Shown here: one piece after another, positions 32,491-43,735 of the stretch
Layout: each line of letters starts with the position of its first letter
Numbering within the stretch: position 1 is the first letter of the stretch
Origin: Setaria digitata
Lineage: Eukaryota > Nematoda > Chromadorea > Rhabditida > Setariidae
Assembly (NCBI GenBank): GCA_003640385.1
Contig: RCAB01000471.1
Location: 1-43,735 of the forward strand
Direction of reading: 5' to 3'
DNA length: 43,735 nt
Program-made: the position numbers and the translations under genes
Notes under the pieces: model-generated
What the model was told of the DNA's origin: nothing
What the model saw: only the letters and a program-made list of their open reading frames with translations
The model's database searches: none

Positions 32491-32655
32491 ATGTTCGTCG
32501 TTCTAGCAGTGACAACTATACAAACTGCTGGCGCAGAAAATCCTTGCTGTGGTACTAATGAAATTGTACATTGCAAAAGATTTATTCAAAACAGTGTGAA
32601 ATACTCAAAGACCAATGAACGGTATGAACTTAATAAATGCTTTTTTCACTGCTAA
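32491..32655 (+). CDS. Candidate small secreted Cys-containing peptide (54 aa)
   Basis: From ATG 32491 the frame reads a short hydrophobic leader (MFVVLAVTTIQTAGA) followed by a small domain with five Cys (NPCCG, VHCK, NKCFFHC) to TAA. The leader is short for a signal peptide, and another ATG frame (32463) overlaps it, so this may be chance. No family recognised. Confidence 0.2.
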   Translation: MFVVLAVTTIQTAGAENPCCGTNEIVHCKRFIQNSVKYSKTNERYELNKCFFHC

Positions 32656-33288
32656 ATGCTTATTTGCTTTGGAAACAACACGAAAACATTGTCATCCATT
32701 GTCCATTATGCAACTTAGCTCAAATACTTTTACAAATTATTTATGCGAAATGTTTTTCTTTCGCTTATTGAACAAGTATTGCTTTGGAATATTATTAATA
32801 AAAACATTTTTATACTGTCTCATTTGTTTTTTATTTCTTTGCATTTTACATTTCATATGCCAAAACTACTTCATTCTTTCGTTGATCTCTTACACTCCCT
32901 ATTGTTTCTTTCCTTCGCTATAAGAAGTCTTTTTAATTAGTCTTTCTCTTAATTAGCATTTTAAGAATGACACTGCCTTTTTCCACATGGAGCACATTAT
33001 CATTCAACAAAGTCACACTTTGCGCATTTGAAATATAAAGTGAGCATTTAAAGCATATTCATGAGATAGTTTCTGTCAATTAGAGAACCATTTTGATCAA
33101 ACCTGCAAAATAAGCCTTTGTCTTTCATCTTTCCGTCTTCTTCAGTTCGTTGATTCGTTGATTTGATCAGTTTCATTCTTCAGAAGGATTCTTCTTGTGG
33201 TGTTAATGATCGAAAACGAAAGCGTTCAAATCATCAAGCGATAAATTGAACAAAGAAATAAGGATTGTTTATGAGCCCGTAAGGAAGA

Positions 33289-33354
33289 ATGAGTATGGAA
33301 TGTTGGGTGGGAGCTTTTAAGGAAGAATATGAGAGGGTAGAAGAAGATCGCCGG
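33289..33354 (+). CDS. Possible short 5' exon (22 codons)
   Basis: ATG at 33289 opens a charged frame (MSMECWVGAFKEEYERVEED then RR) ending at a good donor (CGG then GTGAGAG at 33355). The local base composition is less AT-rich than the surroundings. It could be an upstream exon of gbb-2 or of an unknown gene. A second short frame, 33620-33712 (30 codons), lies downstream. Both are weak. Confidence 0.2.
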
Positions 33355-34870
33355 GTGAGAGCTTTCTAAGTTTCCAAAGAATCTTGGCCCATCTCTCCTG
33401 GGATCCGTAATAACTGGGACGATGAAATATCAACACCCTCCCAAGCGACGGATATTTGGACTTTCTTAATGCTGCATTAGCCAGCAACTGCGTCCTATTA
33501 GCACTGATTAACTAATATACTTCTCTACTGTTTAGAACTAATTTACTACCACGTTTAGAGCTAATTTTTTCATTTCCTCGGCCATAATTCCCTTAAATTA
33601 TACTTAGAGCAACAAGTAGATGATGTCAAAGCAAGCTGCAGAGAGTGAACGGAGCTCAAATGAAGTGACACAGTGCCCCAGTGGTCAGGAAGTGATTGCA
33701 CTGATAATTTGAAATTTTTAATTTAAGTTTTTCTGAACAAACTTTGATGCCTTGGATGTAAGTAGAATTAATCGGAGACAAGATTATGGTTTTGTCAAGT
33801 TTTAAATCAATTCACTAAAGCACAAAGAAGAGAAGACAATCTTCCCTCTTCTTCCTTCCGTCCCTCCTTCTCACCTCCTTCTAGAAACAACATCATCTTG
33901 TTTATGGGATGGACTGCCGTAAGATTGCTTGAGGGTTAGAGCTACAAGAAGCTTACGCTGTAATAACATTTTATCGAGAGGAAGTATTGGACGAGGAATT
34001 ACTCGGTCTATTCAGCAAGCTTTCTTAGTGATAAATTACTTAATGAACAGGTGATCCGTACATAATGAACAAGCTGTCTACTAGTTTCAACTGGTGGCCT
34101 CCACAACAAAGCCTCTCCTACTGCTTTCTTTTCTTTTTTCATTTGGTCTTGCTTTGCATTATTGGCTGAACAATTTTCCAGCATTCGGCACAGTGTTATA
34201 AAGCACAATAAGTAATTTATTAGTTTGGCGTTAATTTCGCCTAGTTGAAATTTCAAACTGACCGTTAAAGTGGCAGTCATTTATTTCCTTTTCATTAGGC
34301 CATTTCTCTCTGCTCATCCAGGATTTCACACTCGAATGTACCACAAACAATTGCTTTTCTCGACAGCATTTCAATTTTTACGACTTCTTTTTTCTTTTGA
34401 GGAAAAGGAGAGATGCAAATGGTTCAGTCAACGCTGACTGGCAGTTCCGGAACTAAAGGTTCAGGTTGTGCAGCTGCACCCTTCACTGACAGACCACTGA
34501 TATCAACTGTTCAAATATTTCGCTCTAAAAAATCCGTTGGTCAGAATAGCTTCTAACCAGCTTATTATGATTCCCTTTAACCGATCTGGACTCTTTCACA
34601 CACTTTTTCTGTAAACAGCGTCGAAATTTGATTTCAAAAAGGAAAATTGGTTTCACTTCTAATGCAATTTTCTTTTTTGAAATGTACTTTTGAATTATCT
34701 TTTTTAGTTTCAAACTTTGGTTCAATCTCAAAAAGTCATTCCCTTAAAGTATTTTTTAAGGGCATTTAAAATCATTCCTAAAATGCCTCGAAACACCGAG
34801 AAAATAGGAGTGGCAGTACTCCACTGCTATCTGGTATCTCTCGTGTGCATCTGTTAGTTCAATTTAAAAT

Positions 34871-35122
34871 TTAGGTGACAGATGAGCAATAGGCCAAGTG
34901 TCTTTGGGATGATGCAGGACAAGATATAGTCATCCCTGGATACATGTCATCCATCAGAATCCGACATTCATAACTTTTCGCATTCACTCCTGCAGAACAA
35001 ACTGTGCAACACAAAAAGATGGACAGATAAAGATTGTTGATGGACAGAAGCACCTTAACTGCTCTTCCTCAGCTTTTGACATATCTAGATGGTTTTCCAA
35101 GAAACTTCCAAATTCGCTGATT
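34871..35122 (-). CDS. Candidate small gene or exon, secreted Cys-rich type
   Basis: On the minus strand a strong acceptor (TTTTATTTTCAG, ending 35123) is followed 40 nt later by an ATG (35082) reading MSKAEEEQL. Overlapping it in another frame is a 60-codon open frame (34871-35053) with a hydrophobic leader (NLYLSIFLCCTVCSAGVNA) and a compact Cys-containing end (YECRILMDDMYPGMTISC). A small intron could join the two, but no combination tried keeps both frames open. Coding is plausible; the model is unresolved and the family unknown. Confidence 0.28.
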
Positions 35123-36351
35123 CTGAAAATAAAACTAATTTTGTTTAATGCAATGTTATTTGCTAATCACAATGCATTCATAAGTGCTTCCTAATCCAAT
35201 TCACTAATTTAGAGAAGAATATTCAAGGCACTACAATAATTATTACTTCAACAAATGCCAGTTTGCGGTAATTAGGTTAATCTAGTCGGAATATTTTTTC
35301 AGCACCAATTCTATCATTTCAGAGTTACGAAATTTAATCAGCTTTTTGACAGTAATGGTATTTAAAGAGTTGAAAAAAATCGATTTGCTTTTTGTTGAAG
35401 TTATAAGAGGAATATCTTGATATAATTAATGAATGATTGTTACCATTTGATTCAATGGTTCAGGAACCGATGATGCTGATCGCTGTGAACAATGCAGTAT
35501 GGACTAGACTGATCTAGCTGAGTAAGTTGTTATCATTAGGAAAATTTCGAGATCGTTTCGAGGCCTTTCTCTCAAGTCTTTGTTATTGTCCCGTGCTGCT
35601 CTTGAAAAAAAATGTCCCTCTCCTATCACTAATAGCCTCAAAAAATGTAAATTTAATCCTCCTTTATGCCACATCAACAATCACATAGGCACTTCCATTC
35701 CTTTGCGTTTTTAAAAATTCTTTGTCGCTTTGTCTTTCTGGTAGCTATTTCGCAGGTCTGTACTTCCTTACTGTCACTTCTATTTTCAATTACTTCTGTC
35801 TAATTAATTTCTCAAACACAAATTGACACTCTTGGGCTGTCCTCGCGAGAAATTGATTGTGGTCTTGTCTGGTAGGAAATTTAAATTCATTTTTAAGTAT
35901 GATTGTTTCAGTAAATATTTAACTCTTTGGCAATCTTTAAGTCCACAAATGAATGAGGAAGTATGAGTGATCTTTTTCGAATCATAAATAGTCAGCAATT
36001 GTAGTAAAAATGGGGACAAGTTTCTCTTCAGCCCGCTGCAAATTGACGTCAGTATCCAAATATGAATTGTTCTTTACTTTGGTTCAGTACAGCTCAGCAA
36101 AAAAGAAATATTTAAAGAAAATTCTAATTCTCGTCATTTCATATGCATTCAGTTCATCAGAAATTCAGGCTCATTTCGCTTGATCTTGTTCCACTTTGCA
36201 TAACTGAATTTAATTCACATCACTTTAATTTCAGCTTATGAAATTCAATCCAACGAAATTCTATTCCATTTTAATTCTGATTTATTCATTCGCTAACATT
36301 TTACTGCCTTGTAATATAGTGAAACTTTGAGAAAGTATTCCTACCTTACTG

Positions 36352-36371
36352 TTTCACATTGCTCACATCAG
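36352..36371 (+). promoter_or_regulatory. Splice acceptor just upstream of the gbb-2 ATG (possible trans-splice site)
   Basis: A pyrimidine-rich stretch ending in CATCAG lies 10 nt before the ATG. In nematodes such a site is typically a spliced-leader acceptor, or the 3' end of a 5'-UTR intron. No spliced-leader sequence itself is encoded in the window, so which of the two applies is unknown. Confidence 0.45.
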
Positions 36372-36381
36372 GTGTAGAAGT

Positions 36382-39300
36382 ATGCACTGCGTATCGTTTC
36401 TATTACTAATTATGCAAATATGGCTTAGCTGTAGCCAAGATTGTCGAAAACGACAGCACCTGAATCGTATACCTTTGATAATTGGTGTCTTCCTACCACA
36501 CCAATATAAACGGGTGCTCGAATCAGCTGTTAATACAGCCCTGGAACATATTCACAATCAATCTTGTATTCTGGGCGACTACTACCTGAAGCTTCACTTC
36601 AAGGACACTGAGGTTTTTTGTCACTTTCGTTGTTTTATTGCTCTACCAATTCAATCACTGCTCACTTCATTCAGACTTAGTTAAGTAATTTTAAAGAAAT
36701 TTTGGAACTTCCACTGCGATAGAATTTCATTGATCCACTTCAATTTCAACTCTTTAGATAACAAACTGTCATTTTTCTGAATTTCCCTTAAAGTACTAAC
36801 GAATGTCTTGAAATAGATGACAAAGCCGTTAAAATGAATTTTTCCATAAATCAAATTCCGGATTTTAGTTTTAATCTAAAATTTAATTTCGCTGGATGTA
36901 AGCACAATGCCTTTTTGCCTGCATTTTGAGACGCGAACTACAAGAAGTCTAAGAACTGAGACTTACTCTCTTAATTCAGCAGGTCTAACTAACAGTCGAA
37001 AATATTATGACCTCAAATTTTCTTCTTAATGTTTAACAGGAACTTGCTATTTTTTCTTGAGAATAAAAACTACATGAAAACTTTCCATAATCTCAATAAA
37101 CAGAATTCGGCAAAGCTGTCTAAGTAAATCAGTCTGACAAGTATTTTTAAAGCTGACTAAAAATTTTCTAGTGCAAGACATCGTTTGGAATGAAAGCACT
37201 GTTCGAATTAATGAATTCATATCCGCGACCTTTTGCGCTTTTCGGCGACGCATGCACAAATGTCAACGAAGTCGTCGCTATGGCATCCAAATATTGGCAT
37301 ATTTTACATTTGTCTTATACCGAAACGCATGCAAAATTTGCAACCGCCGATGCTCAGGCGGTTCGATTTTAGCAGTATTTGGCATCCATTCTTAATGATA
37401 ATGGCATAACGACGATCAGAAAATCCTTTTTAAAAATCACTCAAGGAGATAGGATTATTTTTTCCAGTTTCTAATAAGACCATTTAAATTAAATATTAAG
37501 ATAGGAGTTGGTGAAGACAAGATGACAAAGTTTTTCGAGACGTTCTATTCATCTCATAATGCTATTGGAAGCACTTGGAACTTTCAAGCCAAAACTTTGA
37601 ATTTGTTGTCACAGATCATAGAATCAACTTAACTATTACTACTATTACCATTCAAACACGCTGCTTCCACGATTGATATTTTTTTAAAAACAATTTTATT
37701 GATGTAATTAATCTGAGGATAATTTATATCTGCCAGCAATATTAAAGGGCTTACCTTTTCAAAAATTCCCAACACAACAATACAAACTAACTTTTTCGCA
37801 GTTTAGTACTTGAGTTGTTTATGGCTAACAGGTCTCAGGTACCACTCAGGTAGACACATGTCAAGATTTCTAACTACATTTTGGTCTAGAGACTATTTCA
37901 GGTCTTTGAAGTCTGCCTGTTTTTTAGTAAAACTTCAAGAAATTACATAATATTTTTTGATGTCTGCTGAAACAACGACTCATTTTTGTTTTGATAATGT
38001 GCGTCTTAATGAAATGGATAAGGAGAAAAGGCGATCATTTGTTATCAAAGCTTATATTGAATGATAATTTCTTAAAATAATGATTAATTCTGTTGATAAT
38101 AAAATGACATATTCCAGTAATGAATTTAATAGTATACCGTTGTCAATTCATACATTATCCACTTAAAAAGCTTTTCATTAACAATATGAATTGTAGATGT
38201 ACCCAACCTTTTTCCGCATGGTGCCTGGATATCAGAATTCAAACTTGGCACGATGTCATCTCATTTATCAATTTAATTGGACTCGTGTTGGCACATTAAA
38301 ACAAAGCGATGACCCACGCTTCGCACTGGTAAGTGGAAATAGAGAAGCGAAGGAAGCCATCAACCACTGAAACTGCATTACTTGTCGAAGCTAATTTGGA
38401 CTTATTTAATTTCAAAAGTAATAAAGCTAACTGAAAAACAATTTTCGTCCTGTAATCAATAAATAAAGACAACAGATTGTCAATTTTGGCTCTAATTCTC
38501 AAACAGAACTAGAGAGTTCTCGATGTTGTCGGAGACATTTAATTATCACTTGGCAAGAATGAAGTAATCAGCAGCACCTTACGATAGCTTTCTTACCTTT
38601 TTCTTATCTGACAAGAATCTCTGTGTCTTCTTTCTTCATAAACTTTACTATTTCAAGTAAAGAATTCTATAATTTCTCTTCTGTTCAGAAATTCTCAATT
38701 TATTATGTGAAACTCATGCTATATTAATGATATTTAAAGTTGTGTTTATCAGTTTAAATTAACTTAAAGCCACACGAATCACTGACAACACGATTGGAGC
38801 ATGGATTCGGGATTCGAGTAGTATATACAGCTGGAATCACGCGCGATGAAATTCAAAACATTGGTTATGAACTTAATGAGCTAAAGGTTTTGGTTTAGCA
38901 GTCTAATTCGGTAATATAACACTTATGATTGATTTGATCGGTCTAACAGAAAATAGGGCATGAGATGGAAATGAAAAGCAGAGATTTTAGGAAACTGAAC
39001 TTTATCTAAAGATACTGGAGGATTAACCTATCAAACGTTATTTCCAGAAAAAATGAAGCTTTTTGAAGGGAAACTTCGACATTTTTGAACTTAGTTTGGA
39101 TGTGAATTTTGCTGCACTGGCAAGTGGTGTTATCAACTTTTAACATTTCTTTGTTCAGAAACGAGATGCTCGGATTCTCATCGGTGATTTCGAGGAATCA
39201 CTAGCTGTGCGAATATTATGTGAGGCTTATAAAAATGGTATTTATGGTGAGAATTATGCATGGATCTTACCTGGCTATCATAAAAGTAAGTCTCTGTTCT

Positions 39301-40729
39301 GACAGAAGCTATCTTTGTTGTATTGTCTTTATCAAAATGCTTTTCCTGATTCAGAAATATCTAGGGTCCAGCTGCTATGTGCTATGTGTAACAAGTGAAA
39401 ATGCAAGCAATAAAACAGAAATTACCGAGTATAAGCACACCTCTTAATTAATGGCTTAATTGTGTACATTCACATCGCTTTACAGTTTAAAAGGTCGAAT
39501 AAGTAAGATAGAAGAAGGAAAGAGCAAAAGATTTCATCAAATATGAATAGTAAATTCTAAAAATTCAACTTCTTTAATAAGAGGGCAAGATTGAAAAAAG
39601 AGTACCAATTGTTGAGAAGTATTCTCAAGAATGGGAAAAACTTTTCAATTTTTTGTCTCGTTCCAAATAGCACAACAACTAAATGGCTTACATTAAGCTC
39701 ATTCTAATGTGGAGTTATCCATTCATTGCTTAGAAGGTGCGCTGCATTGAATATCTAAGTTTTGAAGTGACTTCATTTTGTGTAAAAAAAGTTCGATGTT
39801 TAGATGACTGGTGGCGTAATGTATCTGAGGTCAGTTGTACAGTAGAACAGCTGGCAATCGTAATCGAAGGTCACTTTGCTGTGGAATTTTCGCCTTATTC
39901 ACAGAGACTTGCTCGACTTACTGTTGCTAATAAAGTTCATTTTGTACTATCAGCTTAGCATCTGTGTTCAACGCTCTGAAATCAGAGCAACAAAATTTCT
40001 GAACTAATGCTATTCACAACTGCTAATTGAAGCATACTAATTAATTGATAAGGCTAACAAAGTGATTTCCAGACGGTATCAGCAATTCGAACGGAGCTTG
40101 ATAACAAGCAGTCGTTGTCAGCGGAAAGTGTTTTCAATGGATATGTATATGACGGGCTGTGGACGCTGGCATTGGCTGTGGAACGTGTGGCACAGCTGCA
40201 TCATCAACGAGACGGATTCACGTGGATACCAAACGTGAGTGATACAGTGGACTGGACTAGACACAGTGCTGAGTTGCTGCAGGCTGTCAACAGAACATCT
40301 TTCATTGGTGTCACTGTAAGTGTCACTTTCCTCTTCCTCCACAACCTGAACAGATTATACTTAAGGGAACTGATCCAAATTCCCTTCTATCAGTTCATTG
40401 CAACGGATTCAGATTCCTTTTTATTAGAACAATATTTCATATTGTTTATATCGTTCTCAATGACGGAAAAGCTCATCGCTCTTTATATATAAACTTAATC
40501 CAAATTTACACTCTTTTACTAAAATAGTGCTTGATGCTGATAATAGGAATAAAGGATTAATTAGTCAAATGGTATTTAATAAAAGTTAATCGTTAGGGAC
40601 CAGTACGATTTGAGAATAATGAACGGCTTGGATTGGTTGAAATTCTGCAGTGGAGAAACGGATCATATATGTTTGCTGGTATATATGACGGTACAGAAGC
40701 TGTATTGACCCTTAACCCCGCTCTTAAAG
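36382..40729 (+). other. gbb-2: gbb-2 signal peptide and Venus-flytrap extracellular domain exons
   Basis: Exons 1-8. Exon 1 gives a signal peptide (a run of Leu/Ile/Val after MHCV, likely cleaved near SCSQ) and the first lobe strand [20 protein letters not shown]. Exon 2 carries [20 protein letters not shown], the counterpart of the GABBR2 FGGVCPSVTSI loop. Later exons hold [41 protein letters not shown] and [18 protein letters not shown] sequons are visible at NVS, NRT and NGS. In GABBR2 this domain does not bind GABA but contacts the subunit-1 flytrap to transmit activation; the same is inferred here. Confidence 0.9.
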
Positions 40730-43631
40730 GTATTATATTCATTGAATTGTTGCTATGAAAGGTTGCTATTTAATTATATGACTGTCACCACCCGAGGAAC
40801 TGACTGCTTAGGGAGATAATAAACTGATAGAATATTCGGTTGTCTATCTGAAGCATTTAAGCTTCCCAACATCTTCGAGCTCGACGAACTTCATGTGAAG
40901 CTTTCAGATTGGATAGCACCTCTGGATGCAACAGTAGTGGTACATGAACGTCAGTATATATCATTCTTGTTGTTCATACTGTTATCATTGCTTGCTACGA
41001 TAGGTGTAGCAATAGCAGTTTTCTTCCTTATCATTAATATCAGATATCAAAATCATCGGTAAGGCGGATTTACGAATGCTAGGAAAAACATTCTTTCATT
41101 CTTCGTATTTCTCCGTATTATAAAATAAATTTTTCCCGCTACAAAAATTCTTGAAATGTTTGAAAATATTTCAGAATGAAAGAAGGAATCTTAATGAGCA
41201 TGCTACGCCATGTTACGCATTGCTGTATCACTTCACAGAAATTGTCGTGTGCATGCATTCCACGCTGCATGCAGCGGATGAATTGTTTTTGATGAAAGAG
41301 AATTCTATTTTATAGGTATATCAAGATGTCATCACCAAACATGAACAATCTAATTATAGCAGGTTCCATTTGCACTTATATCAGTGTAATCCTGCTTGGC
41401 TTCGATACGCGTTTCGTTTCACCGGATACTTTTGTTACCCTCTGTTATGTATGCCAATTACTTTCTTCTTACTAATTCTTCTTTCAAAACTATAAGGAAT
41501 CATTTAAAACATCTCTTCTGATTACTCTGAATTTGCTAAATAACAAAGCTTCAGAATATGGAATGATTAATGAGAAATGCTTTTCTTTGTGCTTATAGGC
41601 ATCAGATTACTTTTCTACTTTTTTGATTTAACTTTTTCTCTCCTACTCCATAACAAGTTTACACTTCGATACGGTGGTTATATTGCGATGTTCTTCATAT
41701 TGCGACACGGTGATCTTCCCGGCTTTTCTCCTTCTTCATTTCTTTATCTACTTTAAAGAAATCGATGTGAGAATGTCGAGAACGAGCTTTTAAATATTTC
41801 TGCTATTAGACATCTATCTAAGATCAGCTGATTTTTACTATCAACAACATTGTATTCCAGGTGAAAACATGGGTATTAAGCCTTGGTTTCACTCTAGCAT
41901 TCGGATCGATGTTTTCAAAAACTTGGAGAGTCCATTTGATATTCAAAAATATTCGAATGAACAAGAAGGCCATCAAGGATTATAAATTATTTATGTTGGT
42001 CGGCTTCATCGTTCTTGTTGATTTGATTTCATTATCGTTGTGGGCTCATATTTCACCTTTTACATTCCACGTCATTGAATTAGCTATATTTGTAAGTTCT
42101 GTTTTCAAATTGCAAAGATCATGGTTTTTTTTCAACTTTGTCAGCGAAATTATAACAATGAATTCTTCAAAACTAGATACAAATTTGAAATCAGATTTAA
42201 AAATTTCTTTCTAAATCTTGACAGTGTACCAGTAATCATTGATTTTTCATTAATAGTGAATCTGTTGCAGTATGCTGATAATAAGATGATAGCACCGGAG
42301 ATAGAACATTGTCGAAGTGATAACAGTGTCATCTTTGAAGCTGTCATTTTGGGCATCAAAGGCCTTCTTATGGTTACTGTTCCATCACTTTGATTTTCTC
42401 GTATATATTTCTCGCCTCTACTTTTCTCAATACTTCATCACTATTTACATTTGATCACATCACTTCCAATTAATCTTCTTAAATTCCAGATAATTGGTTG
42501 CTTTTTGGCCTGGGAGACAAGACGAGTAAATGTCCCAGCCTTGAACGACAGCAAGTACATAGGGATGTCTGTTTATAGTGTTGTTGTAACATGTTTACTT
42601 GGTCTTCCACTCATGTACATACTGAAGGTACATTTGTTGATACGTTTCAATCACGTCAAGCATCATTCATGAAATTTTAAAGCAGAACACTTTACGTTAC
42701 GTGGTGATTGTGATTCACATAATTTATTTGTTTTTCTTCCACAGATGATTGCTTCATTTTAGGATCAAGTGAATGAAGCACATATATTGGGAAGCCTTTT
42801 TATTATATTTTGCACAACTCTAATTCTCTGCCTCGTTTTTGTTCCAAAAGTAAGTTAAATTTTTTGACATTCTTATTCCTAGTATTGGAACTTCTAAAAC
42901 TCCTTTTTCAAAAAAGAGAATCGAAATAAAATGAATTTTTCACATGATTGAACTAATAAAGCAGCTAGACAAAAGGAGCTAGACTGAATACATTTGTGTA
43001 TTAATTGTTTATTTAGGTTTTAACGAGTGACACTTTATTAATGCTCATTAACTTCGCAATCTTTATAAATTTCACCCATATGCAAACGGAACAAACGAAG
43101 GCTTTGCACCAGTTTCAAATTTCAGATTATAGAACTAATTCGAAATCCTGAAGGCACTGAACTGCGGTATCGGCGCGGTTTGGTAAAATCAGTTATTAGA
43201 CGGCCGGAATTGCAACAGGCTCCACGGGGAAATGAGTAAGTTATTGGATAACCTAATGAAGAATTGCTATACTTATTATTAGCAAGGAAGACTTATATTG
43301 CCAAATAAGTGCTATACGCGTTTGAGCTCTGCTGTTCATTGTATGCTTAATTATTTATTTAATACGATAATTTTACGCAAATGCCAACTTCAATGCAATA
43401 AAAATTCTTGTTATAGCTACCGTCATTGAAGTTTTAGTCGTTTGAATTAAAATTGTATTACTATGCTGGGAGCTGATCTCACTCGTTTTGCACTTTTTTC
43501 AAAATTTTCTCTGAACATTTTTACATTTTCTTTCCAACAAAGTATTTTTCAGAGAAACAAGTATCTGTAAGCTAGAACGCCTGCAACGTTTGGAAGAAGA
43601 AAATATATTATTACATCGATACCTACTTCAG
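36382..43631 (+). CDS. gbb-2: Metabotropic GABA-B receptor subunit 2 (GABBR2 type), 3' truncated by window edge
   Basis: Class C GPCR; subunit 2 pairs with the GABA-binding subunit (gbb-1) and couples to Gi/o at neuronal membranes. Exons: 36382-36612, 37172-37360, 38197-38328, 38770-38886, 39159-39285, 39804-39934, 40073-40315, 40597-40729, 40854-41058, 41316-41448, 41861-42091, 42271-42372, 42490-42627, 42763-42849, 43126-43235, 43553-43631. All have GT/AG borders and consistent phase, giving 796 codons so far. The start is chosen because a hydrophobic signal peptide follows the ATG and a splice acceptor lies 10 nt before it. Subunit-2 identity rests on [11 protein letters not shown] (GABBR2 has YQWKRVGTLTQ), FKDTE joined to [10 protein letters not shown] (DTECDNAKGLKA), [44 protein letters not shown] and [20 protein letters not shown]. 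It continues past the right edge. Confidence 0.96.
40854..42849 (+). other. gbb-2: gbb-2 seven-transmembrane domain exons
   Basis: TM1 ends exon 9 ([16 protein letters not shown] onward), TM2 is in exon 10 ([20 protein letters not shown]), TM3 and TM4 in exon 11 ([16 protein letters not shown] and [17 protein letters not shown]), TM5 spans the exon 12/13 junction ([18 protein letters not shown]), TM6 is in exon 13 ([19 protein letters not shown]) and TM7 in exon 14 ([19 protein letters not shown]). Intracellular loops are basic ([19 protein letters not shown]), as needed for G-protein coupling in subunit 2. Exon 9's start (40854) is the least certain boundary: the acceptor TCTGAAG is weak, but it is the one in the correct phase. 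Confidence 0.92.
41175..41292 (+). other. Possible alternative/poison exon of gbb-2 after TM1
   Basis: Within the intron between gbb-2 exons 9 and 10 a strong acceptor (AATATTTCAG, ending at 41174) opens a frame that matches the phase of exon 9's donor. It would replace the rest of the receptor with 38 residues, starting R-MKEGILM and containing six Cys, then TGA at 41290-41292, only 24 bases before the normal exon 10. If used, the product would be a one-TM truncated receptor, or the mRNA would be an NMD substrate. No good donor after the stop was found, so this may be an unused cryptic site. Confidence 0.3.
43126..43631 (+). other. gbb-2: gbb-2 cytoplasmic tail and start of coiled coil
   Basis: Exon 15 (43126-43235) encodes a basic juxtamembrane tail ([14 protein letters not shown]). 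Exon 16 (43553-43631) encodes [20 protein letters not shown], a heptad-like segment matching the position of the GABBR2 coiled coil that pairs with subunit 1. The donor after CTTCAG at 43631 is good, so more exons lie beyond the window. Confidence 0.85.
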
Positions 43632-43735
43632 GTAACCATCTTTTTAACAAAAACTTTGGAGATTTTACCACGATGGAAATTTCTGATTCTTCTGTAAACA
43701 CAGTTTCTCTTGATTGTGTATCAAATTTAGCATTA

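Larger units (their letters stand above)
25670..36350. other. Long AT-rich region between the divergent smg-1 and gbb-2 genes
   Basis: About 10.7 kb with no recognisable conserved protein, RNA gene or mobile element apart from the small candidates listed separately. It contains homopolymer T runs (about 28171-28195 and 32095-32116). It must hold the gbb-2 promoter and possibly smg-1 5' sequence, but no promoter element can be named with confidence. Confidence 0.5.

Noticed and set aside
40118..40342. Minus-strand ORF of 74 codons
   Set aside because: Antisense of gbb-2 exon 40073-40315.

Overview
This window looks like nuclear DNA of a parasitic nematode, probably a spirurid/filarial type. 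It is strongly AT-rich, with many short exons, introns mostly of about 50-400 bp, TTTCAG/TTTTAG-type acceptors, and two genes whose conceptual proteins belong to animal families. No rRNA, tRNA, CRISPR array or prokaryotic operon was seen. The organism call is an inference from style and gene content.

Layout. (1) 1-4.3 kb: mostly non-coding, with one good candidate membrane-protein exon on the minus strand (1367-1555) and a weaker one near 3.8-3.9 kb. (2) 4.38-23.55 kb, minus strand: a nearly complete smg-1 gene, the PIKK-family kinase of nonsense-mediated mRNA decay. I could place 50 exons, whose phases agree at all but one junction, giving about 2,590 codons. They cover the helical solenoid, FAT region, kinase catalytic core and the C-terminal FATC tail. 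A possible upstream first exon lies near 25.5 kb. (3) 25.7-36.3 kb: about 10 kb of AT-rich sequence with no recognisable family, only a few short candidate exons or small secreted-peptide ORFs. (4) 36.38 kb to the right edge, plus strand: a metabotropic GABA-B receptor, subunit-2 type (gbb-2), with 16 exons from the signal peptide through all seven membrane segments into the cytoplasmic coiled coil. It is cut by the window edge.

The two genes are divergently transcribed and do not share a pathway. smg-1 phosphorylates UPF1/SMG-2 in mRNA surveillance; gbb-2 is the G-protein-coupling half of a heterodimeric neuronal receptor. One speculative link is an alternative gbb-2 exon after TM1 that would bring in an early stop, the kind of transcript the smg-1 pathway degrades.

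Assembly quality matters. Each of the four single N bases (5710, 20382, 24098, 27600) is flanked by a direct or inverted duplication of local sequence, so these points look like unmerged overlaps or haplotypes. One sits beside the only smg-1 exon junction whose phases do not fit, one duplicates the end of an smg-1 exon, and one breaks a small ORF.
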